DNA of 64,000 nt from NCBI GenBank assembly GCA_001596155.1, contig CP014771.1, forward strand, positions 2,604,001 through 2,668,000, read 5' to 3'. How positions within the stretch are numbered: position 1 is the stretch's first letter; each line of letters starts with the position of its first letter. The notes under the pieces are model-generated. The model made no database searches. It saw nothing but the letters and a program-made list of their open reading frames with translations, and was not told the DNA's origin. The DNA is from Hymenobacter psoromatis. GTDB taxonomy: Bacteria > Bacteroidota > Bacteroidia > Cytophagales > Hymenobacteraceae. Shown here piece after piece: positions 27,001-34,231 of this stretch. Made by a program: the position numbers and the translations under genes.

Positions 27001-27487
27001 GACGGTAGATGGCGTGGCGGTAGCCTCGGCCAACGGCCAGGCCAGCATCTCGGTCTTCACGTCGCAGTCCTCCAACCGGCACACGGTGAGCGTGCAGGTC
27101 AGTAGCACCTGCCCCGGCGGCTCCCCCGTTACGGCCAGCGCGGTGGTCGGATGCAGCTTTCCCGACTGCGGTCCTCGCCCTCACGGCGCGGTGGCCATGT
27201 ACCCCAACCCGGCTACCAGCAGCGTGGATTTCAGTACGCAGCCCGACAACGCCGCGCCGGCCAGCAACGCCGCAATGACCAGCATGGCCGCCATGACCAG
27301 CACGGCCGCGAACGAACCCACCGAGTACGAGGTGAGCCTCTACGATGGGCAAGGCGCGCTGCGCTGGCAGGGTAGCTCGCGGGCGGGCCGCCTGCGCCTG
27401 GACAGCAGCCGCCTGCCGCGGGGCCTCTATGGCGTGGTCATCACCCAGGGCAAAACCATCAGCCGGCAAAATCTGAGTCTGGAATAG
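24074..27487 (+). CDS. Very large exported alpha/beta-hydrolase-like protein with T9SS C-terminal domain
   Basis: 1137 aa. Residues 1-22 are a signal peptide. Residues about 310-560 resemble a PGAP1/lipase-type alpha/beta hydrolase: LVFVEGIDF as the first strand, YDIIYFDFSDGA, and VVAASMGGQVARFAL with the nucleophile Ser near residue 455. A beta-rich repetitive region (VQVNSGGQVSVG, LTVAGQLIVDAGA) follows, like a small right-handed helix. A C-terminal T9SS sorting domain (YPNPATSSVDF ... LPRGLYGVVITQGK) ends the protein. A MTSMAAMTSTAAN stretch just after the start of that domain is an unusual low-complexity insert. It is predicted to be surface-exposed or secreted; the substrate is unknown. 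Confidence 0.8.
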   Translation: MKITLLFLLLLLGLGSTLGWGQTPAADVGNPLKELRAALSGLDPGRIPTGVLLDRTMIFTNPHRFAGQGDTTISYRGFEQQYWEFYHAALDSSQLLTLDALRSRTTQKMQQGVVPLLMLQYQYNEFLTTAAHDQLITIDSTNERVYDGPNFSRSPYSTGQLFSVVLPAPTTQTTLSVYVGPDYWLGNTAAPSGLQIDFGDGLGTRYVSMGSTVQVQVANLAARTTGGGQLIKVTNPATGLSGATTLQTLALATIPPDVALGVLASRSWPGFTPTRGVYGPNGRATAIAWIKYADSNRALPDGTHRLRRPLVFVEGIDFEPARGGNDHSGAGTYVNYNVDHTGPISLTEFTSGAIAQRGGYRNGSAGWNEMVDYNSDYRSLEKFPDLRMQLQASRTQSFPNGGTGGDYDIIYFDFSDGATLIQQNAMALVELLQWVNQPANRTADAEETVVVAASMGGQVARFALAWMEQQGLCHNSKLYVSFDSPHRGANVPLGLQYLFDRLQAVLIGSAGAQGVVQNQLLREATMQMVLFHFADAATSYRNQWQAWQASPGSYPSLLRKVAIANGSGQAVLQLGMYPGMQLTHTVGLKAGLGAGLNYANALPGTSSRGHDNVVFRYLRPFALTGNWHYSYANPGWSYFDTAPGSSERTVADAHDQSGSLAIDWPTNTFMATVSSLDIQDAGSYNSPNLGYDARQIANDKPNRAKYAFDAYFAAGSVNEPHVQITNGQPTAYNYNTSYYTDNSTWIQNELRESAHLMPAVLTVTYNYGSPYRHLLPSVQVNGGGQLYFNNGSLPVSGGTSATQGAPPQGNFEVYTSNCPTVVQVNSGGQVSVGVSTSYTAALQISANSLLDLRTGGQTTVNAGSVLHIAAGGTLVVRQGTTLTVAGQLIVDAGAYLCLENGQSIATTGAGQVSISSSAYRYANPALGLSGLSCQPGTCPSSVRLLAQCRPVTVPGGCSTTSVVTASGSSLGVDYRWTVDGVAVASANGQASISVFTSQSSNRHTVSVQVSSTCPGGSPVTASAVVGCSFPDCGPRPHGAVAMYPNPATSSVDFSTQPDNAAPASNAAMTSMAAMTSTAANEPTEYEVSLYDGQGALRWQGSSRAGRLRLDSSRLPRGLYGVVITQGKTISRQNLSLE

Positions 27488-27565
27488 TCTAATCACCGGG
27501 CGCTGGCAACGCGAGAAGCGCCTGCCAGCGCCCGGCTCATTCCTTTTATCAACCAACTTATTATC

Positions 27566-28177
27566 ATGAAAAACCGACTTATCCTCCTGCTAATCAGCAC
27601 CTGCTTCTTGGCCAGTTGCCACTCCACGAACCCCACGACGGGCACGACGACGGTAAGCGGGCAGGTGGTGCAGTACCAGACAACTAAAGGCGTGCCCAAC
27701 GCCACGGTGCAGGTCTACCACGCCAGCAGTGGCGGCGGCTACGTGCCGGTGGGCAGCGGCTACCCCGCCGATGCTACCGGCCACTTCGCCTTTGCCTTCG
27801 CGGCCGACAGCAAAACCGGCTACCTGCTACTGGCTAACGCCCCGCCCGGCTACTCCACCGATTGGGCCCTGGCTCCTAGTTTAACGGCCGGACGCAGCAA
27901 TGACAATATTATCATCCCCACCTACGCCCCCGCCTGGGTTAAGCTTCAACTCGTAGATGAACCGCCGAAGAGTCGAGTAGTGATTCACACGCAAGGGTAT
28001 GACGGACCTGGTGACACCTTCTATTATCCTCGCGATACAGCTGTGGTCAGACCATTATTGACTGGGTTTAAGTCCGCAGTATTTTGGTGGGTTAGGGAAC
28101 AAGGCACTGAACAACCATATTCCCAGAAGATTAACCCTGCAGCTTTAGATACGGTTATAGTTCGCATTCCCTTTTAA
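27566..28177 (+). CDS. Tandem lipoprotein family, copy 1
   Basis: 203 aa with a lipoprotein signal (lipobox LASC, Cys18). Residues about 27-130 form a carboxypeptidase-regulatory/transthyretin-like beta-sandwich (TTVSGQVVQYQTTKGVPNAT, then a GYPADATGHF turn). The last third is unrelated in sequence to copies 2 and 3 and is more AT-rich. The first copy of a head-to-tail array of three full genes and one truncated gene, all on the plus strand with 2-4 nt gaps, so it is surely co-transcribed. Function unknown; it is probably exposed on the outer membrane. Confidence 0.8.
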   Translation: MKNRLILLLISTCFLASCHSTNPTTGTTTVSGQVVQYQTTKGVPNATVQVYHASSGGGYVPVGSGYPADATGHFAFAFAADSKTGYLLLANAPPGYSTDWALAPSLTAGRSNDNIIIPTYAPAWVKLQLVDEPPKSRVVIHTQGYDGPGDTFYYPRDTAVVRPLLTGFKSAVFWWVREQGTEQPYSQKINPAALDTVIVRIPF

Positions 28178-28181
28178 TACT

Positions 28182-28796
28182 GTGCGCAACCTGTCATTAT
28201 TTTTATTTAGCACCTGCTTCTTGGCCAGTTGCCACTCCACGAACCCCACGACGGGCACGACGACGGTAAGCGGGCAGGTGGTGCAGTACCAGACAACCAA
28301 GGGCGTACCCAACGCCACGGTGCAGGTCTACCACGCCAGCAGTGGCGGCGGCTACGTGCCAGTGGGCAGCGGCTACCCCGCCGATGCCACTGGCCACTTC
28401 GCATTTGCCTTCGCGGCTGACAGCAAAACTGGCTACCTCGTGCGAGCCGATGCCCCGCCCGGCTACTCCACCGATTGGGCCCTGGCCCCGCTACTCACCG
28501 CCGGGCGTAGCAATGACAATATCATCATCCCCACCTACGCCCCCGCCTGGGTTAAGCTTCAACTCGTCAATACTTCACACAAGAAACGATACTCGTTAAT
28601 TATTCAAGGCTATTCGGGCTCCGGTGAGCTTATCTATAATCCCAAAGATACCACGCTGGTTCGCCCTCTCTTAGCCAACCTCAAAACAACTATCTCTTGG
28701 GGCATTGTAGACCAAGCAACCGGCGCTTTATCTCAAGACTATCAGTATGTGCAGCCTAATGCCCTAGATACGGTCACAGTCCGCATTCCTTTTTAG
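28182..28796 (+). CDS. Tandem lipoprotein family, copy 2
   Basis: 204 aa starting at GTG 28182, four bases after the stop of copy 1. The lipobox is LASC (Cys17). Bases 28209-28567 are nearly identical at DNA level to 27596-27954 of copy 1, then the sequences part abruptly after KLQLV. The abrupt end of similarity suggests recent duplication or gene conversion of the front part with a different tail. The tail shares the NTSHKK start with copy 3. Confidence 0.8.
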   Translation: MRNLSLFLFSTCFLASCHSTNPTTGTTTVSGQVVQYQTTKGVPNATVQVYHASSGGGYVPVGSGYPADATGHFAFAFAADSKTGYLVRADAPPGYSTDWALAPLLTAGRSNDNIIIPTYAPAWVKLQLVNTSHKKRYSLIIQGYSGSGELIYNPKDTTLVRPLLANLKTTISWGIVDQATGALSQDYQYVQPNALDTVTVRIPF

Positions 28797-28799
28797 CAA

Positions 28800-29423
28800 A
28801 TGCGTCTACCTACTTGCTTGCTCGTCTTGCTCTTAGCTTCCTGCCACGCCACGGACCCAACGACGGGCACTACCACGGTGAGCGGGCAGGTGGTGCAGTA
28901 CCAAACCACTAAGGGCGTACCCAATGCCATAGTGCAAGTCTACCACGCCAGCTCCGGCGGGGGCTACCTGCCCGTGGGCAGCGGCTACCCCGCCGATGCC
29001 ACTGGCCACTTCACTTTCAACTTTGACGCTGACAGCAAGACCGGCTATCTGCTACTAGCTAACGCCCCGCCCGGCTACTCTACCGATTGGGCCTTAGCTC
29101 CCAGCTTAACGGCCGGACGCAAAAACGAGGGCCTTGTCATTCCTACCTACGCTCCAACTTGGCTTAAGCTCCGTCTTATTAATACTTCACATAAGAAACA
29201 GTATTCTATTTCTATTCAAGGCTATGCTGGTGCAGCAATAGGAGGGCAAGGTGATTTCTTTTATGACCCCAGAGACACCACCTTGATACGAACAACGCAA
29301 GCAATCTACTACCCAACAAGCGTCTCCTGGTTCATAACTGGACGAGATGGTAGTACATCGCAAAATTACCAGTCTATTAATCCTGGCCCCCTGGATACAA
29401 CAACCGTGCGCATTCCCTTTTAG
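28800..29423 (+). CDS. Tandem lipoprotein family, copy 3
   Basis: 207 aa from ATG 28800, three bases after copy 2. The lipobox is LASC (Cys15). The front domain matches copies 1 and 2 (GQVVQYQTTKGVPNA, then YPADATGHFTFNFDADSKTG) but with more substitutions. The tail (INTSHKKQYSISIQGYAG) resembles copy 2 over a short distance and then diverges. All copies end in a TVRIPF-like motif (TVIVRIPF, TVTVRIPF, TTVRIPF), so the extreme C-terminus is conserved although the region before it is not. Confidence 0.8.
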   Translation: MRLPTCLLVLLLASCHATDPTTGTTTVSGQVVQYQTTKGVPNAIVQVYHASSGGGYLPVGSGYPADATGHFTFNFDADSKTGYLLLANAPPGYSTDWALAPSLTAGRKNEGLVIPTYAPTWLKLRLINTSHKKQYSISIQGYAGAAIGGQGDFFYDPRDTTLIRTTQAIYYPTSVSWFITGRDGSTSQNYQSINPGPLDTTTVRIPF

Positions 29424-29425
29424 CT

Positions 29426-29569
29426 ATGCGCAGACTACTATTTATAGCCCTGCTCAACGCTTGGCTCTTAGCTTCCTGCCACCCCACGGACCCGACGACG
29501 GGCACCACCACGGTGAGTGGGCAGGTGGTACAGTACCAAACGACTAAGAGCCTATCAATAGTTGTGTAG
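29426..29569 (+). pseudogene. Tandem lipoprotein family, truncated copy 4
   Basis: ATG 29426 gives MRRLLFIALLNAWLLASCHP, then the family sequence VSGQVVQYQTTK. It then switches to unrelated sequence (SLSIVV) and stops at 29567-29569 after 47 codons. The break falls inside the conserved domain, so the array was cut by a deletion or insertion. Bases 29570-29728 hold nothing recognisable. Confidence 0.85.
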
Positions 29570-29728
29570 CGTTGGTTACCGCCACTCTGTAATTTCTGCT
29601 CAGTTGGGGTAGTGTTTTCAGGTTAATGCACAGTTTTTATTCAGCTGGCTCCCCCTCTTCCGCTTGAAAATAGGGCTGGGGAATAAGGCAAACCGTTGCG
29701 CGTAAACCGCCCAGAAGACTGCTTTACC

Positions 29729-30979
29729 TCACCACTCCCTGAATTCCAGCTGCTTATTCACGTAGTCAATAGTAGTACGATACTGGCTGAGCAGCGGGTA
29801 GCCGACCAGGCCCTGCAAGCGGGCGCGGCGCGGGTTTTGGTTGAGGTGAGAAATGTCGGCGAACACGGTTTGCTGGTGGTGGAACACCAGCGGGCCGGCC
29901 AGGCGCACGGCGCGAAGCTCGCCGCTGACCACGGGGCGGCTGGCGGCATCAGCCCCGCTCACGCGGCTGGTGGCGGGCTGGCTCAGCTGCGGGGCCAGGG
30001 CGGCGGCGTATTGCTGGTCGAGCAGGTTAGTTTGGGCCCCGCAGTCCACGCCCACGGCGAAGGTCTGGCCGGCCACCGTGAGCGCCACCACGGGCAGGTG
30101 GCCGGCCAGCGTGAAGGGCACTCGCATGAGCGGCGCGGGCGCGGCGGGCGCGTCAGTGCCCGGCTGCCGCAGCTGCACCAGTCCGCCGCGGTAGTCGAGG
30201 GTAAGGGCATACTGGCTGAACACGTTGTAGCCGATGATGCCCAGCAGCGGCGCGCTCCCCAGCCGGCCTTCGAGGCTGGCGAGGTCGAGGGTGGGCACTT
30301 CTTTGTTTTGGAAGCTGATACCCTGCCAGTTGAAACTTTGGGTGACGTGGTACGACGCGCCGGCCATGCGCCCGTTCACGCCCTGCCCACTGCTCGCGGC
30401 TGGCGGGGCTTCGGGGGCCGGGGCCGGAAACTCGCGCTGATTGAGCACCAGCGTTGGCGCGCCCGAATCGAGCAGGAACGCGCCGCGCCGGCCGTCTATT
30501 TCAGCGTCCACCAGGATGAGGCCGTGCACCAACCGCAGGGAGGCATCTACGCTGGGGGGCGTAGTAAAATCCTGCGGACCAAGGGTATTGATTAGTTTGC
30601 GAACGCCGGGCGGCGGTAGGTTCAGCTCGGCAAACTGGCCGGCGGGCGTCAGCACGAATGAATATTCCTGCTCGGCCCCGCGCTGAGCAATGGCGCACAC
30701 GTAGCGCGTGTTGGCCCCGGCCGGCTCCTGGCGCACCACGCGCAGGCCCTCGACCGGCCCAAACTGCGGCACGAGCTGCGCCAGTATCCGCGCCGTGTAG
30801 GCGGGTGGCAGGCTGCCCACGCGGGTTTCGGAAGTCAGGTAGGGTTGCAGCGGAGCCACGGAGCCGCTATCGAGGGCCACCACCAGCTGGTCGAGGGCGG
30901 GAATACCAGTGGCCGGCTGCGCCCCGGCGGCCCCAGCGGCGGCCAGCAATAAGAGCACCACAGTTAGCAAACGACGCAT
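29729..30979 (-). CDS. Exported retropepsin-like aspartyl protease family protein
   Basis: 416 aa with a signal peptide (ending AGAQ). Two aspartyl-protease-like lobes are visible. Lobe 1 contains GAFLLDSGAPTLVLN, with a canonical D-S-G. Lobe 2 contains FAVGVDCGAQTNLLD, with D-C-G in place of D-[ST]-G. The lobes are separated by a linker with LGIIGYNVFSQYALTLDY, and a matching LVGYPLLSQYRTTIDY ends lobe 2. The Cys substitution may alter activity. It is convergent with the tandem lipoproteins. The substrate is unknown. Confidence 0.8.
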   Translation of the reverse strand: MRRLLTVVLLLLAAAGAAGAQPATGIPALDQLVVALDSGSVAPLQPYLTSETRVGSLPPAYTARILAQLVPQFGPVEGLRVVRQEPAGANTRYVCAIAQRGAEQEYSFVLTPAGQFAELNLPPPGVRKLINTLGPQDFTTPPSVDASLRLVHGLILVDAEIDGRRGAFLLDSGAPTLVLNQREFPAPAPEAPPAASSGQGVNGRMAGASYHVTQSFNWQGISFQNKEVPTLDLASLEGRLGSAPLLGIIGYNVFSQYALTLDYRGGLVQLRQPGTDAPAAPAPLMRVPFTLAGHLPVVALTVAGQTFAVGVDCGAQTNLLDQQYAAALAPQLSQPATSRVSGADAASRPVVSGELRAVRLAGPLVFHHQQTVFADISHLNQNPRRARLQGLVGYPLLSQYRTTIDYVNKQLEFREW

Positions 30980-31013
30980 AAAACAGCTGCGAAAGAATTA
31001 TTTTCTGACGTTA

Positions 31014-31120
31014 CGCAGTGCGCAGTAGCGCGATTTTTGTAAATCGCGTCCCCGCGCCGTTACAGCCATTCTAACGGCGCGGGGACGCGATTTACAAAAA
31101 TCGCGCTACTGCGCACTGCG
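31014..31120. repeat. Perfect 49-bp-arm palindrome
   Basis: Arms 31014-31062 and 31072-31120 are exact reverse complements with a 9-nt loop. The outermost part repeats CGCAGTGCGCAGTAGCGCGA. It lies between divergent genes, so it is not a simple terminator. It belongs to neither the TTTTCACCGCAG nor the TCATTGCGAGC family. Confidence 0.85.
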
Positions 31121-31240
31121 GCGCTTTTAACGCAGGAACCGCGTAACAGCAGTTATTCCCCCCAGCTATCAACGCTTGGCTGACGTGCCAGTTGCGCGGG
31201 CGCTTATTAAACCCTACCCCCCGCCCGCCGTCCAACCACC

Positions 31241-32854
31241 ATGAACACCCAGCAACAGCTCCAGCATTTGTATTGGCGGGCCGGCTTTGGGCCGCGCCCG
31301 CAAGACGTGGCCGCCGGCCTCAGCCCCGGCAAGGCCCTGCGCCAGCTGTTGCACGAGGCCCGCGCCTACAAGCCCATTCCCAGCGCCTCAATGGCCGCTT
31401 TCCAGGACCCAATGGGCGCGGTGATGGCCGTGCCGGCCGGCGCGCCTACCCCCCCGCCGGGCAGCATGGCGGCGGGGCCGGCCGCCGCGCCGCCCGCGCC
31501 CGCCAGCTCGGCCCAGCCGGGCACCGCCGACCCGGCCAGCCCTACCCCCCCCCTAGCGGCCGTGGAGGCACTGCGGCCGCGCGCCATGCTGGCCCCGCGC
31601 CGCCAGGGCCTGCCCCAACTGCGCCGCGCCGACCTCACGCCCGAGCAGCGCAAGGCGCAGAATATGGGCATTCGGGACGCTTTTATGGGGATGAGCACGG
31701 CTTGGATGGAACGAATGGCGACCTCGCCGGCCCAGCTGCGCGAGAAGGTGGCGCTGTTCTGGCACGGGCATTTTGCCTGCCGCACGCGCCGGCCCGACGA
31801 CTCGCTGGCGCTGCTCAATACCATTCGGGAAAAGGCGCTGGGCAAATTCCCGGACCTGCTGCTGGCCGTGAGCCAGGAGCCGGCCATGCTGCAATTTCTT
31901 AATAATCAGCAAAATCGCAAGGAGCACCCCAACGAAAACTTCGCCCGCGAGGTGATGGAGTTGTTCACGCTGGGCCGGGGAAATTATACCGAGAATGATG
32001 TGAAAGAGGCCGCCCGCGCCTTCACCGGCTGGGGCTACGACGGGCAGAGCCGGTTCGTGTTTCGGGAGCGGCAGCACGATGCGGGCAGCAAAACCCTGCT
32101 GGGCCAGACCGGCAATTTTGGCGGGGCCGACGCGTTGCGCATCATCATGCAACAGCCAGCGGCGAGCACGTTTTTGGTGACGAAAATGTACCGCTTTTTC
32201 GTGAATGACGTGCCCGACCCGGCCCACATCGCGCCGCTGGCCGTGGCTTTCCAAAAAAGTGGCTACGACGTGAGCGACCTGCTGGAGCGGCTGTTTTCGG
32301 CCGACTGGTTCTACGCGCCGGCCAACACGGGCAGCCTCATCAAGTCGCCGGTGGCGCTGGTGGCGGGCCTGCGCCGCACGCTTAACCTGAGAATTGACAA
32401 CGACAAGCAGCTGCTGGGCTACCAGAAAGCGTTGGGCCAGACGCTGTTCATGCCGCCCAACGTGGCCGGCTGGCCGGGGGGTAGGGCCTGGATTGACTCG
32501 TCGTCGCTGCTGCTACGCTTGCAGCTGCCGAGCATTCTGTTCAAAAACGCCGAGTTCGCGGTGCGCCTCAAAGACGACGAAAACGACATCACGCCCCAAA
32601 CTACGGGCAAGGAGCGGCTCGTCAAAAACACCCAAACCACGCACCTGCCGCTGCTGCCCGTGCAACAGCTGCTGGGCGCCGCGCCGCCTGAACAACAGCC
32701 GCAACTGCTGGCTAACTTCCTGTTGCAAACCTCCTTGCGCGCCGAAAACCTGGCCCTGGTGCAGCAAGCCGCCGCTAAGGCCGCGACGCCCGAGGACCGC
32801 CTGAAGAATACGCTGGTGAGTTTGTTGAGCCTACCGGAATATCAGCTGGCGTAG
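31241..32854 (+). CDS. DUF1800 family protein
   Basis: 537 aa. It begins MNTQQQLQHLYWRAGFGPRP, the typical start of DUF1800. Conserved blocks include FWHGHFACR, NENFAREVMELFTLG, AARAFTGWGY and PPNVAGWPGG. A Pro/Ala-rich insert occupies residues about 60-105. It contains a CTACCCC motif with nine C residues (31554-31562), a potential slippage site, here in frame. The family is always paired with DUF1501 and is thought to act at the cell envelope, but its activity is not known. No clear signal peptide is seen. Confidence 0.93.
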   Translation: MNTQQQLQHLYWRAGFGPRPQDVAAGLSPGKALRQLLHEARAYKPIPSASMAAFQDPMGAVMAVPAGAPTPPPGSMAAGPAAAPPAPASSAQPGTADPASPTPPLAAVEALRPRAMLAPRRQGLPQLRRADLTPEQRKAQNMGIRDAFMGMSTAWMERMATSPAQLREKVALFWHGHFACRTRRPDDSLALLNTIREKALGKFPDLLLAVSQEPAMLQFLNNQQNRKEHPNENFAREVMELFTLGRGNYTENDVKEAARAFTGWGYDGQSRFVFRERQHDAGSKTLLGQTGNFGGADALRIIMQQPAASTFLVTKMYRFFVNDVPDPAHIAPLAVAFQKSGYDVSDLLERLFSADWFYAPANTGSLIKSPVALVAGLRRTLNLRIDNDKQLLGYQKALGQTLFMPPNVAGWPGGRAWIDSSSLLLRLQLPSILFKNAEFAVRLKDDENDITPQTTGKERLVKNTQTTHLPLLPVQQLLGAAPPEQQPQLLANFLLQTSLRAENLALVQQAAAKAATPEDRLKNTLVSLLSLPEYQLA

Positions 32855-32862
32855 GGGCGTTT

Positions 32863-32909
32863 GTCATTGCCTCGCCTGTCATTGCTTCGCAGGCTCGCAA
32901 TGACAGACG
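32863..32909. repeat. Short TCATTGC palindrome between DUF1800 and DUF1501
   Basis: TTTGTCATTGC and its partner GCAATGACAGA, with CCTG/CAGG inside, form an imperfect stem of family 2. It lies in the 90-bp gap of a two-gene operon and could form a hairpin in the mRNA. Confidence 0.6.
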
Positions 32910-32944
32910 AATTTTTGTGTTATATTATTAATAATCAAAGCTAT

Positions 32945-34171
32945 ATGCAACGCCGCCAATTCATCCAAGCCTCGGCCCTGGCCAGCACGTTGCTGCTGGT
33001 ACCCAAGTTTTTGCACGCCCTCGACCGGCCCGAAAACCGGCTGGCGGCCCGCCTGCGCGACGCGCCCGGCGGGGCGGCCAAGCGCCTCATCGTGGTGCAG
33101 CTGGGCGGCGGCAACGACGGCCTGAACACCCTCGTGCCGTATCGCAACGACTTGTATTACAAGGCCCGGCCCACGCTGGCGCTGCGGGAGGCCGACGGCC
33201 TCCTACCCCTCGGCGATGAGCTGGCGCTGCACCCAAGTATGAAGGGGCTGAAAGGGCTGTTTGACCAGGGCCAGGTGGCCATTTGCAATGCCGTAGGCTA
33301 CCCCAACCCCGACCGCTCGCACTTCCGGTCGATGGATATCTGGCAGACCGGCTCCGGCTCGGAGCAGCTGCTGAGCACCGGCTGGCTGGGCCGCTACCTC
33401 GACAGCACCTGCGCCGCCGGCGCGCCCGCCTACCAGGCCCTCGAAATAGACGATACGCTGAGCCTGGCCCTGAAAGGCGGGCAGCGCAACGGCCTGGCCC
33501 TCAAGAATCCCGGCAAGTTTCACCAGCTTACGCAGAGCCGCTACCTCAACGCGCTGAGCCAGGAGCAGGGGGTAGGCGCACCCGGCTCGGAGCTGGATTA
33601 CCTGTATAAAACGCTGGCCGAAACGGCGTCGTCGGCCGATTATCTCTACGAGAAATCGAAGATTCACAGCAGCGCGGCTGCCTATCCCAACACCGACTTT
33701 GGCCACAACCTGAAAACCACCGCCGAGCTGATTACCTCGGGCGTGGAATCGCGGGTGTACTACCTGGCTCTCAGTGGCTTCGATACCCACGTGCGGCAGC
33801 ACGAGCAGCAGGGCCGCCTGTTAGGCGAGCTATCCGATGGCCTCGCCGCGCTAGCCGCCGACCTGCAAAAAAGCAACGAGTGGAACAACACCTTGGTGAT
33901 GGTTTTCAGCGAGTTTGGCCGGCGCGTGGGCCAGAACGCCAGCAACGGCACCGACCACGGCACCGCCAACAACGTGTTCCTGCTCAGCGGCGCGCTGCGC
34001 AAGCCCGGCCTGCTCAACCAGGCCGCCAGCCTGGCCGACCTCGACCAGGGCGACCTGCGCTACCAGCTCGACTTCCGCAGCCTCTACGCCAGCATTTTAA
34101 CCGACTGGCTCGGCGCCGACGGCCAGCTCGTGCTCGGGCCGGGGATAGAAAAGCTGGCGGGGCTGGTGTAA
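32945..34171 (+). CDS. DUF1501 family protein, Tat-type leader
   Basis: 408 aa from ATG 32945, chosen because MQRRQFIQASALASTLLLVP is a twin-arginine-like leader. The frame is open further upstream through the palindrome. Conserved family features are LIVVQLGGGNDGLNTLVPY, FRSMDIWQTGS, LSGFDTHVRQHEQQG, VFSEFGRRVGQNASNGTDHG and a C-terminal LYASILTDWLG. The fold is alkaline-phosphatase-like and the partner is DUF1800 upstream. It is probably exported folded. Confidence 0.93.
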   Translation: MQRRQFIQASALASTLLLVPKFLHALDRPENRLAARLRDAPGGAAKRLIVVQLGGGNDGLNTLVPYRNDLYYKARPTLALREADGLLPLGDELALHPSMKGLKGLFDQGQVAICNAVGYPNPDRSHFRSMDIWQTGSGSEQLLSTGWLGRYLDSTCAAGAPAYQALEIDDTLSLALKGGQRNGLALKNPGKFHQLTQSRYLNALSQEQGVGAPGSELDYLYKTLAETASSADYLYEKSKIHSSAAAYPNTDFGHNLKTTAELITSGVESRVYYLALSGFDTHVRQHEQQGRLLGELSDGLAALAADLQKSNEWNNTLVMVFSEFGRRVGQNASNGTDHGTANNVFLLSGALRKPGLLNQAASLADLDQGDLRYQLDFRSLYASILTDWLGADGQLVLGPGIEKLAGLV

Positions 34172-34183
34172 ATATGCACCGTC

Positions 34184-34223
34184 TGTCCTTGCGAGCATGT
34201 TGCGCAACATGCTCGCAAGGACA
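34184..34223. terminator. Perfect 40-bp loop-less palindrome between convergent genes
   Basis: TGTCCTTGCGAGCATGTTGC is followed immediately by its exact reverse complement, with no loop. It contains the CTTGCGAGC/GCTCGCAAGG core seen in other family 2 palindromes. It lies between convergent genes, where it can serve as a two-way terminator. Confidence 0.65.
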
Positions 34224-34231
34224 AACTGGCT

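Noticed and set aside
29696..30595. Plus-strand frame opposite the aspartyl-protease gene
   Set aside because: Low-complexity composition and no motifs, while the minus frame has two aspartyl-protease motifs and a signal peptide.
31014..31120. Rho-independent terminator
   Set aside because: It lies between divergent genes and lacks a T-tract, so a terminator role does not fit.
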